Assembly (NCBI RefSeq): GCF_030682035.1
Contig: NZ_JAUXQZ010000016.1
Span: 62,001 to 126,000 of the forward strand
Length of the DNA: 64,000 nt
Reading direction: 5' to 3'
Origin: Brevundimonas sp.
GTDB taxonomy: Bacteria; Pseudomonadota; Alphaproteobacteria; Caulobacterales; Caulobacteraceae
Below the pieces are notes generated by a model, which was not told the DNA's origin, made no database searches, and was given only the letters and a program-made list of their open reading frames with translations. This document shows, piece by piece, positions 17,079 through 26,459 of the stretch; the first letter of the stretch is position 1; each line of letters opens with the position of its first letter. The translations under genes were made by a program, and so were the position numbers.

Positions 17079-17479
17079 CCGTCATTCCCGAGAGCGAGCT
17101 GGAGTTCCATTTCTACCGCGCCGGCGGGCCGGGCGGCCAGAACGTCAACAAGGTCTCGACCGCGGTGCAGATGCGGTTCGACGCCCGCAACTCGCCCTCC
17201 CTGACGGAGGCTGTCCGGGCGCGGCTGATGAAGCTGGCGGGCAGCCGGCTGACGCTGGACGGGATCATCCTGATCACCGCCGTCCGCCATCGCACCCAGG
17301 AACGAAATCGCTCCGACGCCATCGAACGGTTGCAGGGGTTGGTCGACAAGGCCTCGGTCGCCCCGGTCTATCGCGTGCCGACCAAACCGACGCGGGCCTC
17401 GAAGGAGCGCCGGCTGGAGGGCAAGGCCAAACGATCGACGATCAAGAGCCGCCGCGGGCGGCCGGACGGCGAGGACTGA
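17075..17479 (+). CDS. arfB: alternative ribosome-rescue factor, peptidyl-tRNA hydrolase ArfB
   Basis: A 134-residue protein of the class I release-factor family that frees ribosomes stalled without a stop codon. The catalytic GGQ loop is in RAGGPGGQNVNKVSTAV, followed by RLTLDGIILITAVRHRTQER, and the C-terminal tail is rich in Lys/Arg (RRLEGKAKRSTIKSRRGRP), which reaches into the empty mRNA channel. There is no codon-recognition domain, as expected for ArfB. It starts at a GTG overlapping the previous stop. Confidence 0.95.
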   Translation: MTVIPESELEFHFYRAGGPGGQNVNKVSTAVQMRFDARNSPSLTEAVRARLMKLAGSRLTLDGIILITAVRHRTQERNRSDAIERLQGLVDKASVAPVYRVPTKPTRASKERRLEGKAKRSTIKSRRGRPDGED

Positions 17480-17483
17480 GACC

Positions 17484-17945
17484 CTATTCCGCCGGGCGGA
17501 ACAGCAGGGCGGCGACCTTGTCCGCCTCTGTGAAGCCGATCACCCACTGCGTCGCCGCATTGGAGAAGGTGACGGCGAACAGGTCCGCGCCGTTCTGGGC
17601 GCCGACGAAGTCCACCGCCTGCACCGGACCGAATCCCGCGATCAAGGGCTGGATGGCGGTTTCCTGCTCGCGAACCTTGGCGGCCAGATCGTCGGTCATC
17701 AGCGAATAGTCAATCGTTCCGGCCTGGGCCCCGGCGATGATCTCCCGCAGCACCTCTTCCGACCTGGGATTGGCCGGAGCCTGGACAGCGGGGACGGCGG
17801 GCGTCGCGCCTGCGACCGGAACCGCGGCGGCGCGAGGCGCCTGGGCAGGCGCATCGAAACTGTTGGGCAGGGAACCGGCGGCGACCTGGGCCTGGGCGGC
17901 GACGGGACCGAACAGAAGGGCGGCGGCGATCAAAAGCGGCTTCAT
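17484..17945 (-). CDS. exported protein of unknown function
   Basis: From the ATG at 17945 the protein is 153 residues with a clear signal peptide (MKPLLIAAALLFGPVAAQAQ). A Pro/Ala-rich linker (APAQAPRAAAVPVAG) follows, then a folded domain of about 90 residues (SEEVLREIIAGAQAGTIDYS, MTDDLAAKVREQE, AVDFVGAQNGADLFAVTFSN, WVIGFTEADKVAALLF). The domain resembles the DUF3887-like fold used by periplasmic proteins and beta-lactamase-linked domains, only as a suggestion. It lies downstream of ubiB on the same strand and is convergent with arfB. Confidence 0.72.
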   Translation of the reverse strand: MKPLLIAAALLFGPVAAQAQVAAGSLPNSFDAPAQAPRAAAVPVAGATPAVPAVQAPANPRSEEVLREIIAGAQAGTIDYSLMTDDLAAKVREQETAIQPLIAGFGPVQAVDFVGAQNGADLFAVTFSNAATQWVIGFTEADKVAALLFRPAE

Positions 17946-17968
17946 TGTGGGTCGTCTCCAGTACTGGA

Positions 17969-19564
17969 TCAGACGATGCCGGGCCAAAGCGACAGAACAA
18001 GGGCGGCCGCGGCCGCGGACATCGCAAGCGTGACACAGACGACCACCCATGCCGGCGTGTGGACCTCGCGGATAACCACCGTCTGCGGCTGCGGGGGGTT
18101 CTGGGCCAGCCGGGCCAGCGCCTTCAAGGTCGCACGCAACTCCTCAATGGCGTCGCGGACCTGGGCCTGCGGCCCCAGTTCACGGCGGATCCAGCGTTCG
18201 ACCACCGGACTGGCCGCGGCCCACAAGTCGTGATCGGGGTTCAGCCGCCGGGCCACCCCCTCGACCGAGACCATGGTCTTCTGCAGCAGGATCAATTCGG
18301 GCCGCAGATGCATGTCGAACAGGTCGGTGATCTCGAACAACTGGCCCAGCAGCCGGCCCATCGACACCTGCGACGCGGCCTTGCCGATGACCGGCTCGCC
18401 GACCGCGCGCAGGGCCTGGGCGAAGGCCTCGACGGAGTGTTCCGGCGGCACATAGCCGGCCTCGAAATGCACCCGGCTGATGCGGTCGTAGTCGCGGCTG
18501 AGGAAGCCCCAGAGGATTTCCGCCAGATAGCGCCGCTCGGCCGGTCCCAGCCGCCCGACGATGCCGAAGTCGATCGCCGTCAGCTCCGCCGGCGCATGGC
18601 AGAACAGGTTTCCCTCATGCAGGTCGGCGTGGAAGGTCCCGTGGTCCAGCGCCTGCGTCAGAAAGGCGCGCACGACATTGTCGGCCAGGGCGTTGCGGTC
18701 CAACCCCGGCTGGTCGGCGGCGGCCGGATCGGTCATGGCCACGCCCGGCGCCCACTCCAGCGTCAGCACGCGCTTGCCGACGCCGTCCCAGATCACCGCC
18801 GGCGCGGTCATATGGCCGCCCGCCAGGACGTCCTTGTCCATAATGTCCTTGAGCTCGGAGGCAGCGGCGGCCTCCAGCCGCATGTCCAGCTCCAGCCGCA
18901 GCGTCCGGGCGATGGTCTCGACGAAGGCCGAGGGCTCCAGCCGCCGCGCCAGCGGCACGAAGCGGACCGCGATCCGCGCCCCCAGCCGCATCGAATCCAG
19001 CCCTTGGGCGACGCGGCGCTCGACGCCGGGGCGCAGCACCTTGACCGCCACCTTGCGCCCGTCGGCCAGCCAGGCCGGATGGGCCTGGGCGAGCGACGCA
19101 GCGGCGACCGGAGGGCCGAAATCGGTGAACAGGGCCTCGACCGGCCGACCCAGCGACCGCTCGACCTCGCGCCGGGCCTGCTCGACCGGGAAGGGTTCCA
19201 GCGCGTCCTTCAGCCGGCCCAGATCCCGCGCGAACTCGATGCCGAAGATGTCGGCGCGGGTGGCCAGCACCTGGCCCAATTTGATGGCCACCGGCCCCAG
19301 GTGTTCGAACGCCTTGCCCAGGCGCTGACCCGGTCGGCCGTCGCGCGCCGCCTTGCCGCCGAAGACGTGCAGGAGATGCGCCAGCCAGCGGATCCAGACC
19401 GGCAGCAGCGGCGTGATCTCGCGCGGGGCGAGGGCGTCGTGGCGCACCAGCACCCAGCCCCAGCCGAGCAACCGCAGGGTCGCATCGACCGGATGCCGCA
19501 CCGGTTCGGCCAGCGGCGGCGGCGGCGCCGTCTTGTAGTCGGCGGGACTGGTCAGATCGCCCAC
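17969..19564 (-). CDS. ubiB: ubiquinone biosynthesis kinase-like protein UbiB
   Basis: A 531-residue member of the UbiB/ADCK family, atypical protein-kinase-like ATPases needed for ubiquinone synthesis. The KxGQ motif ([17 protein letters not shown]) near residue 90, the nucleotide-loop region, [11 protein letters not shown] (the kinase-like lysine), and [14 protein letters not shown] followed by [13 protein letters not shown] (catalytic and metal-binding residues) are all present. The C-terminus has a membrane segment ([17 protein letters not shown]), as in UbiB. The gene overlaps the end of ubiE by 13 bases, so the two are translated as one unit. Confidence 0.96.
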   Translation of the reverse strand: MGDLTSPADYKTAPPPPLAEPVRHPVDATLRLLGWGWVLVRHDALAPREITPLLPVWIRWLAHLLHVFGGKAARDGRPGQRLGKAFEHLGPVAIKLGQVLATRADIFGIEFARDLGRLKDALEPFPVEQARREVERSLGRPVEALFTDFGPPVAAASLAQAHPAWLADGRKVAVKVLRPGVERRVAQGLDSMRLGARIAVRFVPLARRLEPSAFVETIARTLRLELDMRLEAAAASELKDIMDKDVLAGGHMTAPAVIWDGVGKRVLTLEWAPGVAMTDPAAADQPGLDRNALADNVVRAFLTQALDHGTFHADLHEGNLFCHAPAELTAIDFGIVGRLGPAERRYLAEILWGFLSRDYDRISRVHFEAGYVPPEHSVEAFAQALRAVGEPVIGKAASQVSMGRLLGQLFEITDLFDMHLRPELILLQKTMVSVEGVARRLNPDHDLWAAASPVVERWIRRELGPQAQVRDAIEELRATLKALARLAQNPPQPQTVVIREVHTPAWVVVCVTLAMSAAAAALVLSLWPGIV

Positions 19565-20328
19565 CCGTGATGGATGGCGGCGACCCCGCCCGACAGATTG
19601 GTCACGGTCACGCGGCTGAAGCCCGCATCCTCGATCATGCGTTTGAAGGTCGTCTGGTCCGGGAAGCGGCGGATGCTCTCGACCAGATATTGATAGCTGT
19701 CGCGATCGCCCGCCACCCAGCCGCCGATGCGCGGAATGGCGTGGAAGGACCAGGCGTCATAGGCCTTGCGGATCGCCGAGGCCGTGGGCCGCGAAAACTC
19801 CAGACAGAGGAACCGCCCGCCGGGTTTCAGCACCCGCCGCGCCTCCCTCAGCGCCTGAGGAATATCGGCGACATTGCGGATGCCGAAGCTGATCGAATAG
19901 GCGTCGACCGAGGCGTCGGGCATCGGCAGGGCCATGGCGTCGCCGACCGACCACGACATCTCGGGCTCGCCGCCCTTGTGCACCCCGGCCATGATCATCC
20001 CGGCATTGTAGTCCAGCACGATGATCGAGGCGTCGTCACCGCCACGCCGTTCCTGCGCGGCCCGCGCCATCTTCGCATAGCGCCGCGCCATGTCGCCGGT
20101 GCCGCCGGCGACGTCGAGGATGGTCTCGCCCGGCCGCGGGTTCAGCTTCGCCGCCGCCGCATCCTTCCAGAGCCGATGCACGCCCCCGCTCATCAGGTCG
20201 TTCATCAGGTCATAGCTGGAGGCCACGCTGTCAAACACGCCGCGAACCAGTTGCACCTTCTCGGTCGCGTCCACATCGCGAAAGCCGAAGGATGAGGTCT
20301 TGCCGGTCGAGGCGGAGGCGTCGGTCAT
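19552..20328 (-). CDS. ubiE: ubiquinone/menaquinone C-methyltransferase UbiE
   Basis: A 258-residue SAM-dependent methyltransferase acting on the benzoquinone ring. The N-terminal [20 protein letters not shown] and [20 protein letters not shown] segment, the SAM motif [19 protein letters not shown], the acidic YNAGM motif, and [35 protein letters not shown] are diagnostic. A small insertion with two arginines and glutamates (QERRGGDD) occurs after motif I. The gene is the first of the ubiE-ubiB pair and lies next to the divergent small gap leading to the Crp/Fnr gene. Confidence 0.97.
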   Translation of the reverse strand: MTDASASTGKTSSFGFRDVDATEKVQLVRGVFDSVASSYDLMNDLMSGGVHRLWKDAAAAKLNPRPGETILDVAGGTGDMARRYAKMARAAQERRGGDDASIIVLDYNAGMIMAGVHKGGEPEMSWSVGDAMALPMPDASVDAYSISFGIRNVADIPQALREARRVLKPGGRFLCLEFSRPTASAIRKAYDAWSFHAIPRIGGWVAGDRDSYQYLVESIRRFPDQTTFKRMIEDAGFSRVTVTNLSGGVAAIHHGWAI

Positions 20329-20391
20329 GGGCGCGGTCTAGCGCGTCGCTGGGCCGCCGTCACCGGGCCGCGTGGTCGCGGTTCAGGGCTC

Positions 20392-21099
20392 TCAATGAGT
20401 CCCTGTCCGGGGCCGCGGCACGCCGAGATCCTTCATCAGGCTCCGGATCGCGCCATAGCAACCGCAGGCGGCGGCTTCCAACGCCTTGCGGTCAGTGACC
20501 TCGACCCAGCCGCGACCGCGGCGGATCAGCCCCTTGTCGACCAGCAGCGTCCCCACCTCGGACACCGTCGCGCGTCGCACGCCCAGCATCCCGGCGATGT
20601 CCGCCTGGGTCAGGACGAAGCGGTCGCTCCCGGCGCGATCGTGGATGGTCAGCAACCAGCGCGCCAGCCGCTCGTCCAGCCGATGCTGTGCGTTGCAGGC
20701 CGCGGTTTGCTGCACCTGGGCGAACAGGCTTTCGGTGAATTTGGCCAGCGCCATCCGCATCGGCTCGCTGTCGTGCAGGGCGTCGGCGAAGACGTCCGCG
20801 GGACAGCAGGCCGAAACGCCCTCGACCTGGGCGATGGCCCGGCTGGCGGCGCGGCCGTTCATCGGCCCGCAAGTGACGCCGACCAGACCTTCCCGGCCGA
20901 TGGCGGCGGTCTCGATCATCCGGTCGTTGTCGAGGATGGTCATCAGCGACACCACCCCGCTCATCGGGAACCAGACCTCCTCGACCGCCTCGCCGGCGTC
21001 GTACAGCATCTGGCCTTGTTCGAAGGGCCGCTCATGCAGATGGGGTTCGATCCGCCGCCGATCGGCGGGGCCGAGGGCGGCGATCCACATATTGTCCAA
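20392..21099 (-). CDS. Crp/Fnr family transcriptional regulator
   Basis: A 235-residue regulator: an N-terminal cyclic-nucleotide-type beta roll (FEQGQMLYDAGEAVEEVWFP, GVVSLMTILDNDRMIETAAI), the long dimerisation helix (LFAQVQQTAACNAQHRLDER), and a C-terminal winged helix with the recognition helix MLGVRRATVSEVGTLL. The cysteines do not form the Fnr iron-sulfur pattern and the cAMP-contact motif is not preserved, so the ligand is unknown. A GGAAC-N17-CGTT sequence lies 33 bases before the start, pointing to control by the general stress sigma factor. Confidence 0.93.
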   Translation of the reverse strand: MDNMWIAALGPADRRRIEPHLHERPFEQGQMLYDAGEAVEEVWFPMSGVVSLMTILDNDRMIETAAIGREGLVGVTCGPMNGRAASRAIAQVEGVSACCPADVFADALHDSEPMRMALAKFTESLFAQVQQTAACNAQHRLDERLARWLLTIHDRAGSDRFVLTQADIAGMLGVRRATVSEVGTLLVDKGLIRRGRGWVEVTDRKALEAAACGCYGAIRSLMKDLGVPRPRTGTH

Positions 21100-21131
21100 G
21101 GCGGACTCCCGTCATGAAGGTGACGCCCGGT

Positions 21132-21157
21132 AACGCCCAAGCTTCACCGCGCGTTCC
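21132..21157 (-). promoter_or_regulatory. EcfG/SigT-type promoter for the Crp/Fnr gene
   Basis: On the minus strand the sequence reads GGAAC, 17 bases, CGTT, the consensus of the alphaproteobacterial general stress sigma factor EcfG (SigT in Caulobacter). CGTT ends 33 bases before the ATG at 21099, a normal distance for a transcription start and leader. Two more matches in the window (52063 and 55299) support it. Confidence 0.65.
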
Positions 21158-21213
21158 GTACCGCTTGTGGAGGCTCGACGGGCGCGATACGGCGAAGGAT
21201 GCAGGAGGACGCC

Positions 21214-21513
21214 ATGGCCGACCGGATTGACGTTACGGAAGCTCTGAAAGGCCTGCCGCTGTGGCGCGCGCATGAGGGCGACCGCGCCGCGATCATCCGC
21301 AACCTGACCTTCGCCGACTTCAACGCCGCCTTCGGCTTCATGACCCGCGTCGCCCTTCTGGCCGACAAGGTCGACCATCATCCCGAGTGGTCGAACGTCT
21401 ACAACCGGGTCGAGGTGCTGCTCACCACCCACGACGCCGGCGGCGTCACCGACAGGGATATCCGGATGGCCCGCTTTATCGACGAAGCGGCCGGCGCGAT
21501 GGGAGCGAAGTGA
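21214..21513 (+). CDS. phhB: 4a-hydroxytetrahydrobiopterin dehydratase
   Basis: A 99-residue pterin-4a-carbinolamine dehydratase, which regenerates the pterin cofactor of phenylalanine hydroxylase. The core motif [19 protein letters not shown], with the catalytic histidines, and [16 protein letters not shown] are intact. The ATG at 21214 is chosen over one at 21199 because AGGAGG lies between them, correctly spaced for 21214. Its stop overlaps the next start by one base. No phhA is nearby. Confidence 0.95.
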   Translation: MADRIDVTEALKGLPLWRAHEGDRAAIIRNLTFADFNAAFGFMTRVALLADKVDHHPEWSNVYNRVEVLLTTHDAGGVTDRDIRMARFIDEAAGAMGAK

Positions 21514-22295
21514 TGGCGGGACGGGTCGCGGGCAAACAGGCCCTGATCACCGGCGCGGCCGGAGGGCTGGGCGAGGCCATGGCCTGGATGCTGGCGCGCG
21601 AGGGCGCGAAGGTGGCGGTCACGGATATCAACGGCGGAGGCGCCGATGCCCTCGCCGACGCCATCAACGCCGAGGTCCCCGGCTCGACCCTCGCCTTCCA
21701 GCACGACGTCGCCAAAGAGGACCAGTGGGTCTCGGTCATCGACCGCGCCGTAAGGGCGATGGGCGGCCTGTCCATCCTGATCAACAACGCCGGCGTCGGC
21801 GACGTCCTCACCTTCGTCGAGCAGGATACGATCGTCTCCTGGCAGCGTCAGTTCGAGATCAACCTGCTGTCGATCATGCTGGGCTGCAAACACGCCATGC
21901 CGCACCTGCGCGCTGCTGCGCCGGCTTCGATCGTCAACATCTCGTCGATCGCGGGGCTCGCCGCCGCACCGGGCATGGGCGCCTACAACGCCACCAAGGC
22001 GGGCGTGTGGATGTATTCCAAGACGGTCGCGCTCGAGGCCGCCAGGATGGACTGGAACGTGCGCTGCAACTCGGTCCATCCGGTCTTCATCAAGACCCCG
22101 ATCCTCGATCCCTTCATCGCCATGGCCGGCGGCGACGAGGCCAAGGCCCACGAACGCCTCAGCCGAGGCATCCCCCTGAAGCGGATCGGCGAGCCCGACG
22201 ACGTGGCCTACTGCGTCCTCTATCTCGCCTCCGACGAGTCGAAATTCGTCACCGGCGCCGAGTTCAAGATCGACGGGGGAATGCTGGCGCAGTGA
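21513..22295 (+). CDS. short-chain dehydrogenase/reductase
   Basis: A 260-residue classical SDR. It has the cofactor loop ALITGAAGGLGEAMA, an Asp at the end of the second strand (AVTDINGG) favouring NAD(H), the NNAG motif (ILINNAGVGD), the catalytic Ser in NISSIAGL, YNATKAG with the catalytic Tyr/Lys, and the C-terminal GAEFKIDGGML typical of FabG-like enzymes. It starts at 21513, overlapping the phhB stop. The substrate is not predictable. The convergent gap downstream is filled by a palindromic element. Confidence 0.95.
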   Translation: MAGRVAGKQALITGAAGGLGEAMAWMLAREGAKVAVTDINGGGADALADAINAEVPGSTLAFQHDVAKEDQWVSVIDRAVRAMGGLSILINNAGVGDVLTFVEQDTIVSWQRQFEINLLSIMLGCKHAMPHLRAAAPASIVNISSIAGLAAAPGMGAYNATKAGVWMYSKTVALEAARMDWNVRCNSVHPVFIKTPILDPFIAMAGGDEAKAHERLSRGIPLKRIGEPDDVAYCVLYLASDESKFVTGAEFKIDGGMLAQ

Positions 22296-22302
22296 GCAGG
22301 CC

Positions 22303-22462
22303 TGTCTCCTCCCCGTTCGCGCTTGCGAATGGGGAGGGGGACCGCGAAGCGGTGGAGGGGCTCTGTCCGCCACACGGACGAGACTCGCCTCCGCAACCCC
22401 TCCGTCGCGGCGCGAAGGCGCGCCGCGCTACCTCCCGATCGCTGCGCGACAGGGAGGAGACA
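22303..22462. repeat. 160-bp palindromic element between convergent genes
   Basis: The ends TGTCTCCTCCC (22303-22313) and GGGAGGAGACA (22452-22462) are perfect inverted repeats. Inside are more short stems (CTCCCC / GGGGAG, ACCGCGAAGCGGT, TCCG-CGGA). It occupies nearly all of the space between the SDR stop and the convergent peptidase stop, so it may act as a two-way terminator as well as a dispersed repeat. Confidence 0.7.
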
Positions 22463-22464
22463 CG

Positions 22465-23772
22465 TCAGTCCAGGTCAGCGGGCAGTATCTGGCTCGACAG
22501 CAGCCGCTCCATCCCCTCCCACCGGTCCGGTCCCTGCCGTTCGACCCAGGCCTGCACGACATCGCGGCCGAGGCCGTAGTTGATGATGTAGCTGCGGTAG
22601 GTGTCGATGAAGCGCAGCCGCTGGGTCGCCCTGGCCTCGTCGGCCAGGGTGTACCGCATCAGCCGCCGGATCGCCTCGGCCCGCTCGATCCGCCCCGCCA
22701 GCCAGTCGTCGGCGATGGTGTATTCCGCCCGCGCCAGACGACGCTGCAGCGCGCCCAGCCTCGCCTTCTTGTCCGCCGTCGCCGGGTCGAGACCGGCCAG
22801 CGGGAACAGCACCTCGCGCTCGAACCGCGTGCCCTCGTCGCCCGGAAAGGCCAGGTCGATGCCATAGTTGGCGCTGCCCTCGGCCACGAAGGACATGGGC
22901 GAGAACAGCGGATAGACGCTCATCTCGACCCAGCCGCGCTCGCGCACGAAGGTCTGTTCCAGCAGGGCGTTATAGACGTGGTGGCCCGGATAGGCCTCGT
23001 GGCAGCCCAGATCGATGGCCCGTTCCGTATAGATCGGCAGGTCTGCGTTGATCTCGATCCGGCTGGCCGCGTCGCCGAGATAATAGTTGTACCCCGACCA
23101 CGGCTTGTCGCTGACGAAGCTGAGGGTGAACCGTTCATTGGCCGGCAGACCGATGTGGCGCACCGTCCGCGCGCGGCATTCGGCGATGGCGGCGTCCATC
23201 ACGACCTGCAGCCGATCCTTCGGAATGACATAGTGCGACTTGAAGGCCGTGACCCGCTCGGTCAGCGAACCCTCGCCCGGCAGCAGGGCGTCGATCTCGG
23301 CCAGGACGGGCTCAAAGCTTTCCAGCGGCCGCAGCTCGGGCCGGATGCCGAACAGGGCCTCGGCCTCGTCCGCGAAACTCGTCGTCTCGCCCGACAGCAT
23401 CCTCAGCCGCGCCGAGGCCGCCGAGACGTGGGCGCTCAGATATTTGCGCCGCTGGATCTCTGCGGGGGTCGTTCCAGACGGGCCGTTGCGGTCCAGATCG
23501 GCCAGCCGGCTGGACAGATAGGCGGCGCGCTGGATCAACTGGGCCGCGGTTTCGGTCTCCGCCTTCGCCGCCGCCTGCCACTCCGCCGGCCCGTAGTAGG
23601 CATCGACATACCCCGGCTCCAGCTCGCCGATGTCGAGGATCAGAAGGACGTAGGATTCAGCGATGGAATCGAGGCTGTCCGGCGCGACGCCCGGATGGCC
23701 GGTGGTGACATCGTCCGGCGCCGTGGCGCAAGCGCCCACAAGCATCAGCAGACCGAACAGAAAGGCGCGCAT
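22465..23772 (-). CDS. DUF885-like putative metallopeptidase, lipoprotein
   Basis: From the ATG at 23772 (GGAGG upstream) the protein is 435 residues with a lipoprotein signal (FLFGLLMLVGACA, lipobox VGAC). The central motif LGCHEAYPGHHVYN (HExxPGHH) matches the zinc site of DUF885-type peptidases, and FVAEGSANYGIDLAF supplies the downstream Glu. The rest is helical, as in that family. It is most likely an envelope-anchored peptidase. The gene is convergent with the SDR. Confidence 0.85.
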   Translation of the reverse strand: MRAFLFGLLMLVGACATAPDDVTTGHPGVAPDSLDSIAESYVLLILDIGELEPGYVDAYYGPAEWQAAAKAETETAAQLIQRAAYLSSRLADLDRNGPSGTTPAEIQRRKYLSAHVSAASARLRMLSGETTSFADEAEALFGIRPELRPLESFEPVLAEIDALLPGEGSLTERVTAFKSHYVIPKDRLQVVMDAAIAECRARTVRHIGLPANERFTLSFVSDKPWSGYNYYLGDAASRIEINADLPIYTERAIDLGCHEAYPGHHVYNALLEQTFVRERGWVEMSVYPLFSPMSFVAEGSANYGIDLAFPGDEGTRFEREVLFPLAGLDPATADKKARLGALQRRLARAEYTIADDWLAGRIERAEAIRRLMRYTLADEARATQRLRFIDTYRSYIINYGLGRDVVQAWVERQGPDRWEGMERLLSSQILPADLD

Positions 23773-23933
23773 CGGGACCTCCATCATCGAAGCGGGACGC
23801 ACGCTAGATCACAACGCGCCAGTCCGAACCTTACAAATCTTCCAGAACGCCATCCGGTTCAGTCGGCGCATTCGGGATTGAGGGCGGGCCGCTCCTGCTG
23901 TAAGGCCCTTCGTCCGGCGTTTCGCCGCCAGAC

Positions 23934-24010
23934 GCACCCGTAGCTCAGCTGGATAGAGTACTGCCCTCCGAAGGCAGGGGTCACAGGTTCGAATCCTGTC
24001 GGGTGCGCCA
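23934..24010 (+). tRNA. tRNA-Arg (anticodon CCG)
   Basis: The 77 bases fold into a standard cloverleaf: acceptor stem GCACCCG / CGGGTGC, D arm with AGCTCAGCTGGATAGAGT, anticodon stem CTGCC / GGCAG around the loop CTCCGAA with anticodon CCG, T arm ACAGG-TTCGAAT-CCTGT, discriminator G and encoded CCA. A run of five T's follows immediately and may end transcription. The next gene starts 28 bases downstream. Confidence 0.97.
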
Positions 24011-24038
24011 TTTTTCCTTCCCTGAACCGGAGCCGCGC

Positions 24039-24467
24039 GTGACCGACGCCCTTCCGACCCTGCCCCAAGGCCAGCCCCAAGGCCATCCCCTGGGCCAGCC
24101 CGCCGGGCGCGTCATCGCCATGCCCGCCGACACCAATCCAGAGGGCGACATCTTCGGCGGCTGGCTGCTGGCGCACATGGATCTGGCCGGCGCGACCCCG
24201 GCCTTCCAACTCGCCCAGGGGCGCTGCGTCACCATCGCCCTGGACGGCATGGTCTTCCTTCAGCCCGTCTCGGTCGGCGACGAGGTCTCGATCTACGCCC
24301 GCGTGCTCAAGACCGGCCGCACCTCGATCCGGGTCCATGTCGAGGCCTGGAAACGGCCGCGTGATCACGCCGAGGCGGCCTCGGTCCGCGTCACCGAGGG
24401 CGTCTTCACCTATGTCTCGATCGACAACAACCGCAAGCCGCGACCCCTGCCCGGGGCCGCCGCATAA
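24039..24467 (+). CDS. acyl-CoA thioesterase, YciA type
   Basis: A 142-residue hot-dog-fold thioesterase. The catalytic region PADTNPEGDIFGGWLLAHMD, then VTIALDGMVFLQPVSVGDEV and SIYARVLKTGRTSIRVHVEA, are typical of YciA, which hydrolyses a broad range of acyl-CoAs. The frame is open into the tRNA gene (a GTG at 24003), which cannot be the start; the GTG at 24039 is chosen. The N-terminus has a repetitive Gln/Gly/Pro stretch (PQGQPQGHPLGQP) that is longer than usual. Confidence 0.92.
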   Translation: MTDALPTLPQGQPQGHPLGQPAGRVIAMPADTNPEGDIFGGWLLAHMDLAGATPAFQLAQGRCVTIALDGMVFLQPVSVGDEVSIYARVLKTGRTSIRVHVEAWKRPRDHAEAASVRVTEGVFTYVSIDNNRKPRPLPGAAA

Positions 24468-24524
24468 CCCGGTGCGACGCCGGGGAATCTTGACCTTTGG
24501 GGTCCGCCGCCCTACCTCGCGGGC

Positions 24525-25106
24525 ATGGCCGTCCGTCGCATCCTCACCATCGACAACGCCGCCGACCTGGCGGTGCTGAAGCAGATCTCCACCCCGGTCG
24601 AAGGGCCGGTGACCGCCGACCTGCGCCGGCTGATGGATGACATGCTGGAGACGATGTACGCCGCGCCGGGCATCGGCCTGGCCGCCGTTCAGATCGGCGA
24701 CGTCCGGCGGGTCATCGTCATGGACCTCAACGACGCTGTCCTCGAGGGTGACGTCCAGGACGCCGAAGCCGACGAAAGTGAGGAGGCGCAGATCGCGCGC
24801 CGCAACCCGCGCTACTACGTCAACCCGGAGATCGTCTGGGCCTCGGACGAGCTGTTCACCTACGAAGAAGGCTGCCTGTCGGTGCCCGAATATTTCGACA
24901 GCGTCGAACGTCCCGCCCGCGTCCGCCTGCGCTACATGAACTATGCCGGCGAGACCGTCGAGGAAGAGGCCGAGGGCCTCTATGCCGTCTGCATCCAGCA
25001 CGAGATGGACCACCTCGAAGGCGTCCTGTTCATCGACCACCTGTCCAGGCTGAAGCGCGACCGCGCCGTGGCCAGGGTCAAGAAGAACGCAAGGCTGGCC
25101 GCCTGA
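24525..25106 (+). CDS. def: peptide deformylase
   Basis: A 193-residue metalloenzyme that removes the formyl group from new proteins. The three motifs are present: [21 protein letters not shown] (metal Cys) and [12 protein letters not shown] (two metal His and the catalytic Glu). There is an acidic insertion between motifs 1 and 2 ([18 protein letters not shown]) that lengthens the protein relative to E. coli Def. In many alphaproteobacteria def is followed directly by fmt; here 2.3 kb of other genes intervene. The stop overlaps the next start by one base. Confidence 0.96.
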   Translation: MAVRRILTIDNAADLAVLKQISTPVEGPVTADLRRLMDDMLETMYAAPGIGLAAVQIGDVRRVIVMDLNDAVLEGDVQDAEADESEEAQIARRNPRYYVNPEIVWASDELFTYEEGCLSVPEYFDSVERPARVRLRYMNYAGETVEEEAEGLYAVCIQHEMDHLEGVLFIDHLSRLKRDRAVARVKKNARLAA

Positions 25107-25345
25107 TGGCCAGAATCGCAACACGCCTGAAACGAGGCCGCGACCGCATCATCGACCCGCAGGGCCGCCGCCGTCTGACGCACAATGAAAAGATCGGCCT
25201 CGGCAGCGTCGCCGTGCTGATCGGCGTCGCGGCGGTCGGTGTGATCGCCGGCGTGCTGCTCGACCGGATGCTGGACTTCGACGACGCCCTTGATGCGGGC
25301 GGCGAGTGGGACGAAGGCGGCGGCGTTCACACGCGCTGGGACTGA
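25106..25345 (+). CDS. small single-pass membrane protein
   Basis: A 79-residue protein starting at the ATG that overlaps the def TGA (TGATG). It has a basic N-terminus (RLKRGRDRIIDPQGRRRL), one membrane helix (GSVAVLIGVAAVGVIAGVLL) and a short acidic tail (FDDALDAGGEWDEGGGV). Its coupling to def suggests joint translation, but no function is known. Confidence 0.72.
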   Translation: MARIATRLKRGRDRIIDPQGRRRLTHNEKIGLGSVAVLIGVAAVGVIAGVLLDRMLDFDDALDAGGEWDEGGGVHTRWD

Positions 25346-25440
25346 GGTTCGTCGGACGACCGGGACAGAGCGGGCGCCGTGACGGAGCCTTTCCTCGTCC
25401 TCGTGCGTTTGGCGACGGTCAAGCTGATCCGGAGCCCGCC

Positions 25441-26187
25441 ATGAACCGCCTCGCCACCGTCGCCGTCGCCGCCGTCGCCGCCCTGTCGGCCTCCGCCTGC
25501 GCCTACAACGAGACCCTGGGTCGCAATCAGTTGCTGATCGTCGACGATTCCGCGCTGACGCAGCAGGCCGATGCCGCCTGGGCCCAGGCCCTGCGGACCC
25601 AGCCGCTGTCCCGGGACGCCGCCGCCAACGCCCGTATCCGGCGCGTCGGTGAGCGGATCGTGCAGGCCGCCGGCCTCACGGACCGGAGCTGGGACTACGC
25701 CCTGTTCGTCAGCGACAGCCCGAACGCTTTCGTTCTTCCCTCCGGCAAGATCGGCGTGACCACCGGCCTGCTGGCGCTGGTCCGCAACGACGATCAGCTG
25801 GCCACGGTGCTGGGCCATGAGATCGGCCACGTCGTCGCCCGCCACGCCGCCGAGCGCTATTCGACCAACGCCCTCACCAGCGTGGCGCTCAGCGGGGTGC
25901 AGAGCGCCGCCGGCGACTACAGCCGCGCGGCCGGCGCCATTGGCGGCCTGGGGGCCCAGCTTGGCCTGCTGCTGCCATTCTCCCGCAACCACGAGCTGGA
26001 AGCCGACCGGATCGGCGTCGACTACCTGCAGCGGGCCGGTTACAGGCCTTCCGAGGCCGTGGCCCTGTGGCGATTGATGGGTCAGCAGCGCCAGACGCGG
26101 AATCCGGAGTTCGCGTCCACCCACCCGTCCGATTCAACACGGATCGCGGCGCTGGAGCAGTACATCGCCAGCCGCGGCTGGGCGTAG
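25441..26187 (+). CDS. M48 family metalloprotease, lipoprotein
   Basis: A 248-residue protein with a lipoprotein signal ending in a lipobox (SASAC). The zinc site is VLGHEIGHVVARHAAE (HExxH) with the third ligand Glu in [14 protein letters not shown], and SPNAFVLPSGKIGVTTGLL is the family-typical strand before it. Such M48 (Oma1/LoiP-like) proteases act in periplasmic quality control. It is the longest of the genes found between def and fmt. Confidence 0.93.
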   Translation: MNRLATVAVAAVAALSASACAYNETLGRNQLLIVDDSALTQQADAAWAQALRTQPLSRDAAANARIRRVGERIVQAAGLTDRSWDYALFVSDSPNAFVLPSGKIGVTTGLLALVRNDDQLATVLGHEIGHVVARHAAERYSTNALTSVALSGVQSAAGDYSRAAGAIGGLGAQLGLLLPFSRNHELEADRIGVDYLQRAGYRPSEAVALWRLMGQQRQTRNPEFASTHPSDSTRIAALEQYIASRGWA

Positions 26188-26311
26188 GCGGGAGTCTGGG
26201 CGAGCGGAGGGCGTCTCCGTCATCTGGCCGAGAGCTGAGGTCGGGCCACGGTCACGGGCGCGGCTTGCCCGCCTGCCGGCCGGCGGCGCACCAGAAAGAC
26301 GACGCCCTTCA

Positions 26312-26337
26312 TGTCCGCTATGGGTGGGAAGCGGACA
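26312..26337. repeat. short hairpin, TGTCCGCT / AGCGGACA type
   Basis: TGTCCGCT (26312-26319) and AGCGGACA (26330-26337) pair with a ten-base loop. A variant of the same stem (GTCCGCTT / AAGCGGAC) lies at 26894-26942. Both flank the low-GC orphan gene at 26460. The surrounding 272 bases (26188-26459) hold no convincing gene. Confidence 0.55.
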
Positions 26338-26459
26338 CACATGCTTCGCCGTACTCACGCCGCGTGCCCCGGAGAGACCAGCGTTCTGTCCATCTTGGCA
26401 ACTGCCCCTTGTGTGGTAGAACAGCGATCTACGATCGCCACGCTGTCAAAGAGGTCAAT

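Noticed and set aside
17945..19570. A 541-codon plus-strand frame antisense to ubiB
   Set aside because: Arg/His/Gln-rich with no domain pattern, while the minus strand encodes a complete UbiB. A GC-bias shadow.
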